Source of the DNA: F23-D06 sp947167635
Lineage (GTDB): Bacteria > Bacteroidota > Bacteroidia > Bacteroidales > WCHB1-69
Reading direction: 5' to 3'
Assembly: GCA_947167635.1 (NCBI GenBank)
Contig: CAMVIT010000025.1
Location: 1-42,240 of the forward strand
DNA: 42,240 nucleotides
The notes under the pieces are model-generated. The model had not been told where the DNA came from. It saw only the letters and a program-made list of their open reading frames with translations, and ran no database searches. The position numbers and the translations under genes are program-made. Positions 29,840 to 38,055 of the stretch are shown piece after piece; positions within the stretch are counted from its first letter, which is position 1; each line of letters starts with the position of its first letter.

Positions 29840-30754
29840 TTATTCAATAACGAGATAGTCGAGTGGGTTAATGGGGAAGCCGTTGTACCACAGTTCGAAG
29901 TGGAGGTGCGGGGTGCTGCCTTCTCCGGAGCCGGAGTTGCCGATGGCGGCGATGGGGTCGCCGGCCTTGACGCGGGCGCCGGGCTGCTTGAGGAGGGCGG
30001 CGTTGCGCTTATATACAGAGATGAGGTTGCCGGGGTGCTGCACAATGATGACATAGCCGTCGGTGGCGCTGTAGTGGGCGGCGATGACCACCCCGTCGGC
30101 GATGCAGGCAACCACGGAGTTGCGCGCGGAGGCAATGTCAATGCCGTAATGGTTCTTGGAGGCGTCGAAGGGACGGGTCACGGCACCGATGGAGGGAGGA
30201 TAGATGGAGAGTGTCGAAATCTTGGCCTGGCTGAGACCGGGCGTGCTGCCCTGCGAGGAGTTGTCCTCGCTGATACGCCCCAAGATGAGGTCGGCCTGCC
30301 CCTCCATCTCTTCGGCTTCGGCCATGCGCTTTTTGTCGCGGATGGTGGTGTGTGTGTTGGGCGTGTTCTCGGCATTTTCTTTGGTCTCCTCTATGGTGGG
30401 GGCGTTGCCCTCAATCATCGTGGTGAAGTTGTCAATAAAGACCTGGTTGTATTCCACAAGTCGCTCCAACGAATCCACGCGGGCGGCAGTCTGCTTGTAG
30501 AGCTTGTAGTCTTTCTGGTCGGTGTAGCCCGGAATATAGAGGCGCAGCGGCGTGAAGGCGATGAGCAGCGTGGTCAGCAGGATGATGACGAATGCGCCGA
30601 TGACGGCCACCACAAACATGCGCTGGATGGTAATGCGGCGTATGACGAACTCTTGCTCGTGCGTGTCCTCGTTGGAGAACACGAGCCGGTAACGAGTTTT
30701 CCACTCGCTCTTCACCTTGTTCCAAATCGATTTTATCCTCTCGAACTTTCCCAT
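29840..30754 (-). CDS. Membrane-anchored M23 family metallopeptidase
   Basis: 304 residues. A cytoplasmic N-terminus (residues 1-45) leads to one membrane helix (about 46-68) and a periplasmic coiled-coil-like stretch (about 80-160). The M23 (lysostaphin/LytM) domain fills 185-300 with zinc ligands intact: His202-Tyr-Gly-Ile-Asp206 and His283-Leu-His285. This indicates an active peptidoglycan endopeptidase or an envelope-remodelling enzyme. First gene of the minus-strand operon with phoH, lpxK and purine nucleoside phosphorylase, with a promoter box 23 bases upstream. Confidence 0.94.
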   Translation of the reverse strand: MGKFERIKSIWNKVKSEWKTRYRLVFSNEDTHEQEFVIRRITIQRMFVVAVIGAFVIILLTTLLIAFTPLRLYIPGYTDQKDYKLYKQTAARVDSLERLVEYNQVFIDNFTTMIEGNAPTIEETKENAENTPNTHTTIRDKKRMAEAEEMEGQADLILGRISEDNSSQGSTPGLSQAKISTLSIYPPSIGAVTRPFDASKNHYGIDIASARNSVVACIADGVVIAAHYSATDGYVIIVQHPGNLISVYKRNAALLKQPGARVKAGDPIAAIGNSGSGEGSTPHLHFELWYNGFPINPLDYLVIE

Positions 30755-30777
30755 CTGTGGTTTTTATATACAGGCGG

Positions 30778-30785
30778 CAAAAATA
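30778..30785 (-). promoter_or_regulatory. -7 promoter box TATTTTTG for the M23-phoH-lpxK operon
   Basis: Exact TAnnTTTG on the minus strand, 23 bases upstream of the M23 gene. Confidence 0.6.
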
Positions 30786-30864
30786 CAAAAAAATGGAAAT
30801 AGGGTCGAGTGACAAGGATTGAAGAGGCAATATTTCAGTTGTCGGTGTGATTCATAATTTTATG

Positions 30865-30872
30865 TACATTTG
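30865..30872 (+). promoter_or_regulatory. -7 promoter box TACATTTG for the dCMP deaminase operon
   Basis: Exact TAnnTTTG, 20 bases upstream of the ATG at 30893. Confidence 0.6.
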
Positions 30873-30892
30873 CGCCCTCAAAAACGACTGCT

Positions 30893-31387
30893 ATGGAAGA
30901 GACAAAAAAATATGTGCGTCCCTCGTGGGATGAGTATTTCATGGAAATCGCCGACACGGTGAGCAAGCGCGCCACCTGCGACCGCGGGCGTAGCGGTTGT
31001 GTCATCGTGCGCGACCGCCAGATTCTCGTCACCGGCTATGTGGGCTCCCCGAAGGGGCTTCCCCACTGCGACGACGTGGGGCACCAGCTCAAACGCACGG
31101 TTCATGAGGACGGCACTGTGACGCAACACTGCGTGCGCACCGTCCATGCCGAGCAGAACGCCATCTGCCAGGCCGCCAAGTTAGGCATCGCCCTCAACGG
31201 CGCCACCCTCTACTGCCGGATGACACCCTGCCGTGTCTGCGCCATGCTCATCATCAACTGCGGCATCACACGCGTGGTGTGCGCCCAAAAGTACCATGCC
31301 GGCGCCGAATCCGAGGAGATGTTCGCCAAGGCCGGCGTACAAATCGAGTTTTTTTCCGACGAAGTGGTCCAATACAGCAATCAATAA
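30893..31387 (+). CDS. dCMP/cytidine deaminase family protein
   Basis: 164 residues. Zinc-dependent deaminase of the dCMP deaminase group: HAEQNA with His85 (zinc) and Glu87 (proton shuttle), and PCRVC with Cys113 and Cys116 (zinc). SKRATCDRGRSGCVIVRD at about 24-41 matches the group's N-terminal core. It most likely makes dUMP from dCMP for thymidylate synthesis, in the cytoplasm; a ComEB-like role is less likely. The radical SAM gene follows after 11 bases. Confidence 0.93.
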   Translation: MEETKKYVRPSWDEYFMEIADTVSKRATCDRGRSGCVIVRDRQILVTGYVGSPKGLPHCDDVGHQLKRTVHEDGTVTQHCVRTVHAEQNAICQAAKLGIALNGATLYCRMTPCRVCAMLIINCGITRVVCAQKYHAGAESEEMFAKAGVQIEFFSDEVVQYSNQ

Positions 31388-31398
31388 AACCATAAAAC

Positions 31399-32175
31399 AT
31401 GTCCACCTTTCTTTGGGAGTCCATTGCCTTTGGACCCATCCACAGCCGCCGACTGGGACATTCCCTCGGCATCAACCTTCTGCCAATCGATGTCAAGATC
31501 TGTTCCTTCAACTGCCTCTACTGCGAGTGCGGATGGACTTTGGAGAAAAGCTTGACCGCCCGTGAATACTACCCTGTGGAGGAAGTGTTGCAAGCTATTG
31601 AATACAAGCTTATAAGATGCAGGGACAACAATGTTCCTGTTGACAGCATCACCTTCTCCGGCAACGGGGAGCCCACCCTTCATCCGCATTTCGACAAAAT
31701 CATCGATAGACTCATTCTCCTGCGCGACCAATACTATCCCAATGCCGTGATCTCCTGCCTCTCCAATGCCACGCAGCTGACACGCCCCGAAGTGCGTGCC
31801 GCCCTCCAGCGCATCGAGAACCCGTTGCTGAAGCTTGATGCCGGCACCCAAGAGATGCTCGATACGATCAACGCACCCATTGTGCCCGTTGATATCGAGG
31901 AGATTGTCGAACATCTCGAATCCTTTAACGGCAATCTCATCATCCAATCCATGTTCCTCAGCGGTGAAAAGGAGGGCGTTCCCTTCGACAACAGCGAGGA
32001 ACCCAACTTCTCGAAATGGCTTCAGCGTGTGGTGGACATCCGCCCCCGCAAAGTGATGGTATATTCCCTCGACCGTGAGACACCTGCCCTGCAACTCCAT
32101 AAATTCGACAAGGAGAAACTCGAGGTGATCGCCGAAAAAGTCAGGGCCAAAGGGATCACGACGGAAACATACTGA
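31399..32175 (+). CDS. Radical SAM protein
   Basis: 258 residues. The radical SAM cluster motif CxxxCxxC is at Cys35, Cys39, Cys42, and a GNGEPTLHPHF segment near 93 fits the SAM-binding GGE-type position. Overall it resembles the uncharacterised, Wyosine_form-related radical SAM proteins of Bacteroidota, with a HSRRLGHSLGINLLP start that is typical of that group. No extra Cys cluster (SPASM) is seen. Substrate unknown. Probably in one operon with the dCMP deaminase gene upstream. The 159-base gap to ribE holds an inverted repeat and a promoter. Confidence 0.88.
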   Translation: MSTFLWESIAFGPIHSRRLGHSLGINLLPIDVKICSFNCLYCECGWTLEKSLTAREYYPVEEVLQAIEYKLIRCRDNNVPVDSITFSGNGEPTLHPHFDKIIDRLILLRDQYYPNAVISCLSNATQLTRPEVRAALQRIENPLLKLDAGTQEMLDTINAPIVPVDIEEIVEHLESFNGNLIIQSMFLSGEKEGVPFDNSEEPNFSKWLQRVVDIRPRKVMVYSLDRETPALQLHKFDKEKLEVIAEKVRAKGITTETY

Positions 32176-32204
32176 CACGTTTTTGCAACAGATGACTGCT
32201 CTTC

Positions 32205-32248
32205 CCAAGTGGAGTGGAATGTGCACGTTTGCAAATTCCGTCCACTGG
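32205..32248. repeat. Imperfect inverted repeat between the radical SAM gene and ribE
   Basis: AGTGGA (32208-32213) pairs with TCCACT (32241-32246) and GGAAT (32216-32220) with ATTCC (32235-32239), flanked by CC/GG. There is no T-run, so a weak terminator or a structured element; no FMN-riboswitch pattern is recognisable. Confidence 0.45.
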
Positions 32249-32302
32249 CTACAAATTGCAAATTCATAGTCTCTTGACACTTGAGTCTATTCCCTTTTTT
32301 TG

Positions 32303-32310
32303 TATTTTTG
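32303..32310 (+). promoter_or_regulatory. -7 promoter box TATTTTTG for ribE
   Basis: Exact TAnnTTTG match, 24 bases upstream of the ribE ATG. Confidence 0.6.
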
Positions 32311-32334
32311 CGCGTTTTTAGAAAATGGTAAATT

Positions 32335-32946
32335 ATGTTCACCGGAATTATTGAAAAAACAGGAAAAATAATTGATATAAAGAAAGATAGAACAAACTAC
32401 GATTTTACGCTCGAGGTGGATTTCGCGGACGAATTGTCGATTGACCAGAGTATGGCGCACGACGGGTGTTGCCTTACGGTGGTCAAATTGGACAAGGAGA
32501 AGAAACAGTATGTGGTCACGGCCATGGAGGAAACCATGTTGAAGACCAATCTGGGTACTTGGAAAGTGGGTGATGAGGTGAACTTGGAGCGCAGCATGCG
32601 CATGGACGGTCGCTTCGACGGTCACATCGTGCAAGGGCATGTGGACCAGACCGCCACCTGCGAGAAGGTGGTCGATGAGAATGGCAGCTGGCGTTATTAT
32701 TTCACCTACGATGCCTCGAAAAACAACTTCACCGTACCGAAAGGCTCCATTTCCGTCAATGGAGTGAGCCTGACGGTGGTGGACTCCGAGAAGGGACGTT
32801 TTTCCGTGGCCATCATCCCTTACACCCACAAGGTTACCAATTTCCACAATTTCAGGCCCGGCACCGTGGTCAATATCGAATTCGATGTGTTCGGCAAATA
32901 TGTCCAGCATCTTATCGAAGAATATTTTGCACAACAGCAAAAATAA
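32335..32946 (+). CDS. ribE: Riboflavin synthase alpha subunit
   Basis: 203 residues. Dismutates two 6,7-dimethyl-8-ribityllumazines to riboflavin and a pyrimidine; cytoplasmic homotrimer. Two lumazine-binding repeats are plain: MFTGIIEKTGKI with DGCCLTVVKLD (1-90), and FDGHIVQGHVDQTATC (about 92-107) with SISVNGVSLTVVDSE (near 142). The length is typical. Single gene with its own promoter; no other rib genes nearby. Confidence 0.97.
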   Translation: MFTGIIEKTGKIIDIKKDRTNYDFTLEVDFADELSIDQSMAHDGCCLTVVKLDKEKKQYVVTAMEETMLKTNLGTWKVGDEVNLERSMRMDGRFDGHIVQGHVDQTATCEKVVDENGSWRYYFTYDASKNNFTVPKGSISVNGVSLTVVDSEKGRFSVAIIPYTHKVTNFHNFRPGTVVNIEFDVFGKYVQHLIEEYFAQQQK

Positions 32947-33003
32947 AAAAGCCAAAACGCCGTTATATTTTTTCTTTAGTTTGGCACGAATAACGACAAT
33001 TTT

Positions 33004-35712
33004 TTGAATTTGAAACAGAAAACACACATAACCAATATATTGGCTCTTATGCTCCTCGTCATTGCGATGATAGGGGTGACGGGGTGTTCCACCTCCAAGA
33101 ACACCGCCATCAACAGGGCATACCACAACGTCACTTGCAAGTACAATGTGCTTTGGAACGGCCAGCAGGCCTTCAAGTCGGCAGAAACGGAGTTGAACAA
33201 GTTGTCGAAGGACAACTACACCACCATTCTGCCCGTTTACTATTATCCGGCCAAAAGCGACTTGGGTCCAGCGTTGTCACACTTGGACCGCACCATCGAG
33301 AAATCTTCCAAGGCCATTTACAAGCATTCCATGCTCTTCAAAGGCAAGGAGTATGTGAAGACCATTGATGACGCTTATTTGATCATGGGCAAGTCCTATT
33401 TCTATAAGCAGGACTATACACAAGCACATCGTGTGTTTTCCTATATCACCCATAATTTCCCGAAGTCGAACACCTACAATGAGGCGGCGGTCATGTTGGC
33501 GCGTACGGCTTTGCGCCAGAACTACTTCTCTTCGGCTGACGAACAGTTGGAAAACCTCCACTATCTGGCCACCAGCAAGAAGAACAAGAAGTTCAACGTT
33601 CTTTTCAACGCCGCCAAGGCCGAATATCACCTCACTGCTCCCGACGGCGACCGTCAGGAGGCCATCGATTACCTCAACAACGCCATAGAAGCTCATCCGA
33701 AACGTGAGTTCAAGTCCCGTCTCAACCTCATTCTTGGGCAACTGTATGAGCAGATGAACCAACAGTCCGAAGCCCAGAAGCGTTTTGAGCAGGTGATCAA
33801 GAAGTCCTCCAACTATGAGATGGTTTTCAGTGCCCAAATGCATCTGGCCTCCAACTACGATGGCACTCCCTCTGCGCGGAATGCCATTACGAAACAGTTC
33901 AAGAAGATGCTTGCGGAGGAAAAAAACGAGAATTTCAAAGACCAGATTTATTACGCCTACTCTGAAATTGCCCGCATTGACGAAAACGACACTCTGCGCA
34001 AGAACTATCTCGCCAAGTCGGTGGCCACCTCGACCACGAACAACTATCAGCGCACTTTCTCCAGCCTTACACTCGCAGATCTTTATTTCAACGAGAACGA
34101 ATATCGCAAGGCGCAGGCTTACTACGACACTGCTGCTCTCAGCATCCCCAAAAACTATCCGGACTACGACCATGTGATCCAAAAGTCGAGAGTGCTCAAG
34201 GATTTGGTGGACAAGCTTGACGAAATCGACCTTCAGGACAGCCTGCAGCGCATTGCCAAGATGTCGGATGGACAGCGCAAGGCGTGGGTCCAGAAGATGA
34301 TTGCCGACTATACGGAAGCGGAGCGCAAGGCCGCTGCCGAGGAGGCTGAACGTATGCTGGCCATGCAAAACGCGGCCTCCTATACCAATATCAACACCAC
34401 CTCTTCCAACGGCAAGTGGTATTTCTACAACCAGTCGTTGGTGACATCCGGACAGCAGGACTTCTACCGCCGTTGGGGCAACCGTAAGTTGGAGGACAAC
34501 TGGTTTATCAGCAACAAGCAACAGATCTCCTTCGACGACATGGCCCTCATGAACGATCCGAGTTTGGCTCCAGACTCTGTTGAATATGATGACGACGGCA
34601 ACCCCATTCCCAAGCGCGAGACCGACCCCAAGAAGGAGGCTTTTTATTTGCAGGACTTGCCGCTGACCCCGGGGGCTATAGACACCTCCAACGCTATTAT
34701 TGCCAAGAATCTGTATGAGGCGGGTTATATTTACCGCGACCTGCTCCATGACATCCCCCGCGCCAGCGCCTCTTTCGAGTCCCTTCTGCAGCGTTTCCCG
34801 GACGGCGAATACACACTGCCCGCAACCTATCTGCTCTATACCCTTTACCAAGGGGTGGATCAGGCCAAATCGGACCACTACAAGGATATTTTGCTCACCA
34901 AGTATGCGGACACTGACTATGCCAGACTGATAAAGGATCCTCACTATTATGAACGTTTGGCCGAGGAACAGAAAACATTGGAGCGTCAATATGAGAACCT
35001 CTATGCCCAATTCAACAATAAACAGTGGGGTGCAGTCGTGCAAGCGGCTGATGTTGCCATTCCTCAATGCTCCGATCCCGTTCTGAAATCCAAGTACACT
35101 TACCTGCGCACGGTTGCCGCCGGGCAGGTGTTCAACGAGGACACCCTCATCAAGGGACTGCAACACATCATCAGTGAATTCCCGACCACAGAGGTGGCCG
35201 ACTTGGCCCGCACCTATCTTTCCCTTTTCGATGCCCAAAAGATTGCCTCCCTCAATCCTGTGTCTCCTGCGGACTCTGCAGCCGGCTCGCAGAGCGCTGC
35301 CCAAAATATGACAGCGCCCAAGGTTCCCACCAACCCGTTCAACTACAATGGCGATGAGATGCACTACATCATTTTGTTGGTTACCACGGCCGATCTCCCT
35401 GTGCAGTCGGTGAAGCAGAACGTGGCCACCTTCAACCAGACCTATTTCAGCTTGCAGCGGTTCAATGTCAACAGTTTTTATGTGAACAACACCCAACAGA
35501 TGGTGACAATCGCGAAATTCACCAATGCCGAGTCGGCCATGAACTACTATAATCTTCTCGTCAAGGACGAGATGTTCAGTGCGGACATCAATAGAAAAAC
35601 CATTATACCTTATGCCATTTCCGCCGTCAACTACACCTCCTTCTACAACAACAAGGATGGACGTGTCTTTTACGACGATTTTTTCAAAGAACATTATCTT
35701 CAAGAACCTTGA
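33004..35712 (+). CDS. porW: PorW/SprE-type T9SS lipoprotein with TPR-like repeats
   Basis: 902 residues from a TTG at 33004 (a second TTG at 33010 is also possible; the first ATG is inside the signal core). Lipobox IGVTGC, Cys28. The N-terminal block INRAYHNVTCKYNVLWNGQQ, ALSHLDRTIEKSSKAIYKHS and DDAYLIMGKSYFYKQDY is the hallmark of PorW/SprE, a lipoprotein needed for T9SS secretion and gliding. TPR-like helical pairs run over about 120-420; a Lys/Glu/Ala-rich coiled stretch lies near 430. It fits the T9SS cargo genes elsewhere in the window. The start of a cluster with bactofilin and AtpZ. Confidence 0.87.
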   Translation: MNLKQKTHITNILALMLLVIAMIGVTGCSTSKNTAINRAYHNVTCKYNVLWNGQQAFKSAETELNKLSKDNYTTILPVYYYPAKSDLGPALSHLDRTIEKSSKAIYKHSMLFKGKEYVKTIDDAYLIMGKSYFYKQDYTQAHRVFSYITHNFPKSNTYNEAAVMLARTALRQNYFSSADEQLENLHYLATSKKNKKFNVLFNAAKAEYHLTAPDGDRQEAIDYLNNAIEAHPKREFKSRLNLILGQLYEQMNQQSEAQKRFEQVIKKSSNYEMVFSAQMHLASNYDGTPSARNAITKQFKKMLAEEKNENFKDQIYYAYSEIARIDENDTLRKNYLAKSVATSTTNNYQRTFSSLTLADLYFNENEYRKAQAYYDTAALSIPKNYPDYDHVIQKSRVLKDLVDKLDEIDLQDSLQRIAKMSDGQRKAWVQKMIADYTEAERKAAAEEAERMLAMQNAASYTNINTTSSNGKWYFYNQSLVTSGQQDFYRRWGNRKLEDNWFISNKQQISFDDMALMNDPSLAPDSVEYDDDGNPIPKRETDPKKEAFYLQDLPLTPGAIDTSNAIIAKNLYEAGYIYRDLLHDIPRASASFESLLQRFPDGEYTLPATYLLYTLYQGVDQAKSDHYKDILLTKYADTDYARLIKDPHYYERLAEEQKTLERQYENLYAQFNNKQWGAVVQAADVAIPQCSDPVLKSKYTYLRTVAAGQVFNEDTLIKGLQHIISEFPTTEVADLARTYLSLFDAQKIASLNPVSPADSAAGSQSAAQNMTAPKVPTNPFNYNGDEMHYIILLVTTADLPVQSVKQNVATFNQTYFSLQRFNVNSFYVNNTQQMVTIAKFTNAESAMNYYNLLVKDEMFSADINRKTIIPYAISAVNYTSFYNNKDGRVFYDDFFKEHYLQEP

Positions 35713-35755
35713 TCTTGAACTGGTTTAAAAAAAATAATAACGAAACTTTGATATT

Positions 35756-36142
35756 ATGAAAGAAATTGATACTCGTGAAACTGGCGTTATCAACGTCATC
35801 GCGCAAGGCACCCAAGTAGAGGGAAGCATCATCACCAACGGCGACTGTCGCATTGACGGTGTGGTAAAAGGAAATCTCACCTCCAAGGCCAAGATTATCA
35901 TTGGCCGTAGCGGCAAGGTGGACGGCAATGTCACCTGTACCAACATTGAGGTTGAGGGTACCATTCGTGCGGAAAGTCTGAATGTCAGCGATCTGGTTTT
36001 CCTCAAGGCTACCGCCAATGTGGTGGGCAATATCAGTGCGGGAAAGATTGCCATTGAGCCAGGTGCTGAATTCTCCGGCAATTGCAAGATGAACAACCAG
36101 CGCGCCGCTGCCGCTGCCGCTCCGCAATCAGAGAAAAGATAG
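35756..36142 (+). CDS. Bactofilin (polymer-forming cytoskeletal protein)
   Basis: 128 residues. A single bactofilin domain (about 15-115) with its beta-helix repeats: GTQVEGSIITNGDCRIDG, VKGNLTSKAKIIIGRSGKVD, GNVTCTNIEVEGTI, LNVSDLVFLKATANVVGNI. The C-terminal tail is Ala-rich and basic. Bactofilins form nucleotide-free filaments at the membrane that place cell-wall or surface machinery. Forty-three bases after porW and 12 before atpZ, so a filament linked to the T9SS or envelope machinery is plausible. Confidence 0.95.
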   Translation: MKEIDTRETGVINVIAQGTQVEGSIITNGDCRIDGVVKGNLTSKAKIIIGRSGKVDGNVTCTNIEVEGTIRAESLNVSDLVFLKATANVVGNISAGKIAIEPGAEFSGNCKMNNQRAAAAAAPQSEKR

Positions 36143-36154
36143 TTCGGACATCCG

Positions 36155-36409
36155 ATGTCCTCCAAGAGAGCATCTAACGGTCGCGCCCTGCATAATTACG
36201 CCTACTATTCCAACATGGGGATAGAGATGGGCGTGATTATTGCTGCGGGCGTGTTTGGTGGTGTGAAGCTGGACGAGAAGTTGAACTCTTCTCCAGCCTT
36301 CACGGTCATCCTGTCTTTGACTGCGGTGGCCATTGCCTTGTATGTGATGATCAAATCGGTGCTTCATTCCAAAAACGAAAAAAAAGATGAGCCAAAAGAT
36401 ACCCATTAG
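36155..36409 (+). CDS. AtpZ/AtpI family small membrane protein
   Basis: 84 residues, two membrane helices (about 22-39 and 47-66) separated by the GVKLDEKLNSSPAF loop, which matches the AtpZ (F1Fo ATPase-associated gene1) family. These proteins help magnesium handling or ring assembly of F-type ATP synthase and normally head its operon. Here no ATP synthase subunit genes follow. Its end overlaps the next membrane-protein gene by 23 bases, so the two are translationally coupled. Confidence 0.88.
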   Translation: MSSKRASNGRALHNYAYYSNMGIEMGVIIAAGVFGGVKLDEKLNSSPAFTVILSLTAVAIALYVMIKSVLHSKNEKKDEPKDTH

Positions 36410-36815
36410 AAAGTTCTCCTTTCGCATTATTATTTTCTCCGTGGTCATCGCCGGTCTCACGGTGCTGTTCCAATGGCTTTTCCCACAATATGCTTCACCC
36501 GCCCTGCCGTTTATCGTGCTCTTTTTCTTCGTCATTACGCTTTTCACGATGTTTGTCGTCATGCGCGACGATCAAGGGAAGGAGGGCAAGCGTTTTGTCT
36601 CCAACTATATGCTTTCGCGAGTCGTGAAGCTTCTCTCTTGTCTGCTTTTCCTCCTGCTCTACCTGTTCCTCAACAGGGCCGATGCCATACGTTTTGCCAT
36701 TGCGTTCCTCGTCATATATTTCCTCTATTCCATCTTTGAGGTGGTCCTGTTGCGCATGGAAAACAGGGAAATCCAGAAAAAACCAACTGCAGAAACAAAA
36801 AACACCCCCCAATGA
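36387..36815 (+). CDS. Small four-helix membrane protein, unknown function
   Basis: 142 residues with four predicted membrane helices (about 10-30, 38-58, 78-97, 100-120) and a basic, charged C-terminal tail. The size, topology and position after atpZ suggest an ATP synthase subunit I-like accessory protein, but I see no diagnostic motif. It overlaps atpZ by 23 bases, and its stop overlaps the start of the flavodiiron gene (ATGA at 36812-36815), so all three are likely co-translated. Confidence 0.72.
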   Translation: MSQKIPIRKFSFRIIIFSVVIAGLTVLFQWLFPQYASPALPFIVLFFFVITLFTMFVVMRDDQGKEGKRFVSNYMLSRVVKLLSCLLFLLLYLFLNRADAIRFAIAFLVIYFLYSIFEVVLLRMENREIQKKPTAETKNTPQ

Positions 36816-38002
36816 ATACATCCCGTAAAATAAAAGACGACCTTTATTATATAGGAGCCTCCGACCGTCGGTTGGCCCAATTTGAGAACATGATGCCCGT
36901 GCCTCGCGGCGTCTCCTACAATTCATACGTTTTGATGGATGAGAAGACCGCCTTGCTCGACACGGCAGACAATGCCGTGGGCGCGCAGTTTCTGGAAAAT
37001 CTGCAAGGCACGCTCGCCGGACGCCCTTTGGACTACATCATCGTCCATCATGTGGAGCCTGACCATCTGGCTCTTTTGGAGGAGGTCTTGTTGCGCCATC
37101 CGCAGGCTGTCGTGGTCTGCAGCGCCATGGCCGGCAAGTTTATCCAGCAATTTTTCCCGCACGGCCTCCAAGTTAACATCCAGACAGTGAAAGAGGGTGA
37201 CACACTCAACACAGGCAGACACACGCTTGCCTTTGTCACTGCACAAATGGTACACTGGCCCGAAGTGGTCGTCTCTTACGAGTCTGAATACGGCATTCTC
37301 TTCTCCGCCGATGCTTTCGGCACGTTCGGGGCTCTTGGCGGCAACCTCTATGCCGATGAGGTAAACTTCGATCGCGACTGGATTGACGAGGCTCGTCGCT
37401 ACTACACCAACATCGTGGGCAAATATGGCATTCAGGTGCAGACTTTGCTCAAGAAAGCTGCTAATCTTGACATCAAGATGATCTGCCCGCTGCATGGTCC
37501 TGTTTGGCGTCAGGATATAGGCTACTTCATCGAAAAACATGACCTGTGGAGCCGTTATGAACCCGAGCAGAAGGCCGCCGTTGTCATCTACGGATCGATG
37601 TACGGTCACACGGAGTCCGCTGCCACTGTCGTGGCTAACAAGTTGGGCGAAAAGGGCTTCAGAGATGTGCGTATGTATGATGTCGCTGTCACGCATGTCT
37701 CCTATTTGGTGTCGGAGACTTTCCGCTGCAGTCACATCGTGTTGGTGGCCCCCACCTACAACGGCGGTCTCTATCCTCCCATGGAAAACTATCTGCTGGA
37801 TTTGAAGGCTCATTTCCTGACTGGACGCACCTTCGGCATTGTCGAGAATGGCACTTGGGCACCCGTGGCTGCCAAGGAGATTCAGAAGATATTCTCCGAG
37901 ATGAAACCCAACACGATAGTGGAGCCCATCGTCACCCTCAAGTCCGCTATGAAGGAGGAACAGATGGGGCAAGTCGATCAGTTGGTGGAAGCATTGGGAT
38001 AA
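36812..38002 (+). CDS. Flavodiiron protein (FprA, A-type flavoprotein)
   Basis: 396 residues. An N-terminal metallo-beta-lactamase-like diiron domain has ligands His80-x-Glu82-x-Asp84-His85, His148, Asp167 and His228, all intact; a flavodoxin domain (about 256-394) holds FMN and starts IYGSMYGHTESAA. It reduces O2 to water and/or NO to N2O and protects anaerobes. No rubredoxin domain is fused. It is coupled by a 4-base overlap to the membrane gene upstream. The electron donor is unknown: rubredoxin, or possibly the ferredoxin at 21504. Confidence 0.95.
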   Translation: MNTSRKIKDDLYYIGASDRRLAQFENMMPVPRGVSYNSYVLMDEKTALLDTADNAVGAQFLENLQGTLAGRPLDYIIVHHVEPDHLALLEEVLLRHPQAVVVCSAMAGKFIQQFFPHGLQVNIQTVKEGDTLNTGRHTLAFVTAQMVHWPEVVVSYESEYGILFSADAFGTFGALGGNLYADEVNFDRDWIDEARRYYTNIVGKYGIQVQTLLKKAANLDIKMICPLHGPVWRQDIGYFIEKHDLWSRYEPEQKAAVVIYGSMYGHTESAATVVANKLGEKGFRDVRMYDVAVTHVSYLVSETFRCSHIVLVAPTYNGGLYPPMENYLLDLKAHFLTGRTFGIVENGTWAPVAAKEIQKIFSEMKPNTIVEPIVTLKSAMKEEQMGQVDQLVEALG

Positions 38003-38055
38003 CAAAGTCAAAATTCAAAACAGGGTTAACGCAAGCGTTGTCCAATCGTTGAATC

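Noticed and set aside
32176..32334. FMN riboswitch ahead of ribE
   Set aside because: I looked for the conserved RFN-element pattern and saw none; the gap holds only an imperfect inverted repeat and a promoter box.
33277..35703. 808-codon open frame on the minus strand opposite porW
   Set aside because: It lies wholly within the well-supported PorW/SprE gene, has no family signature and reads as a codon-bias shadow.
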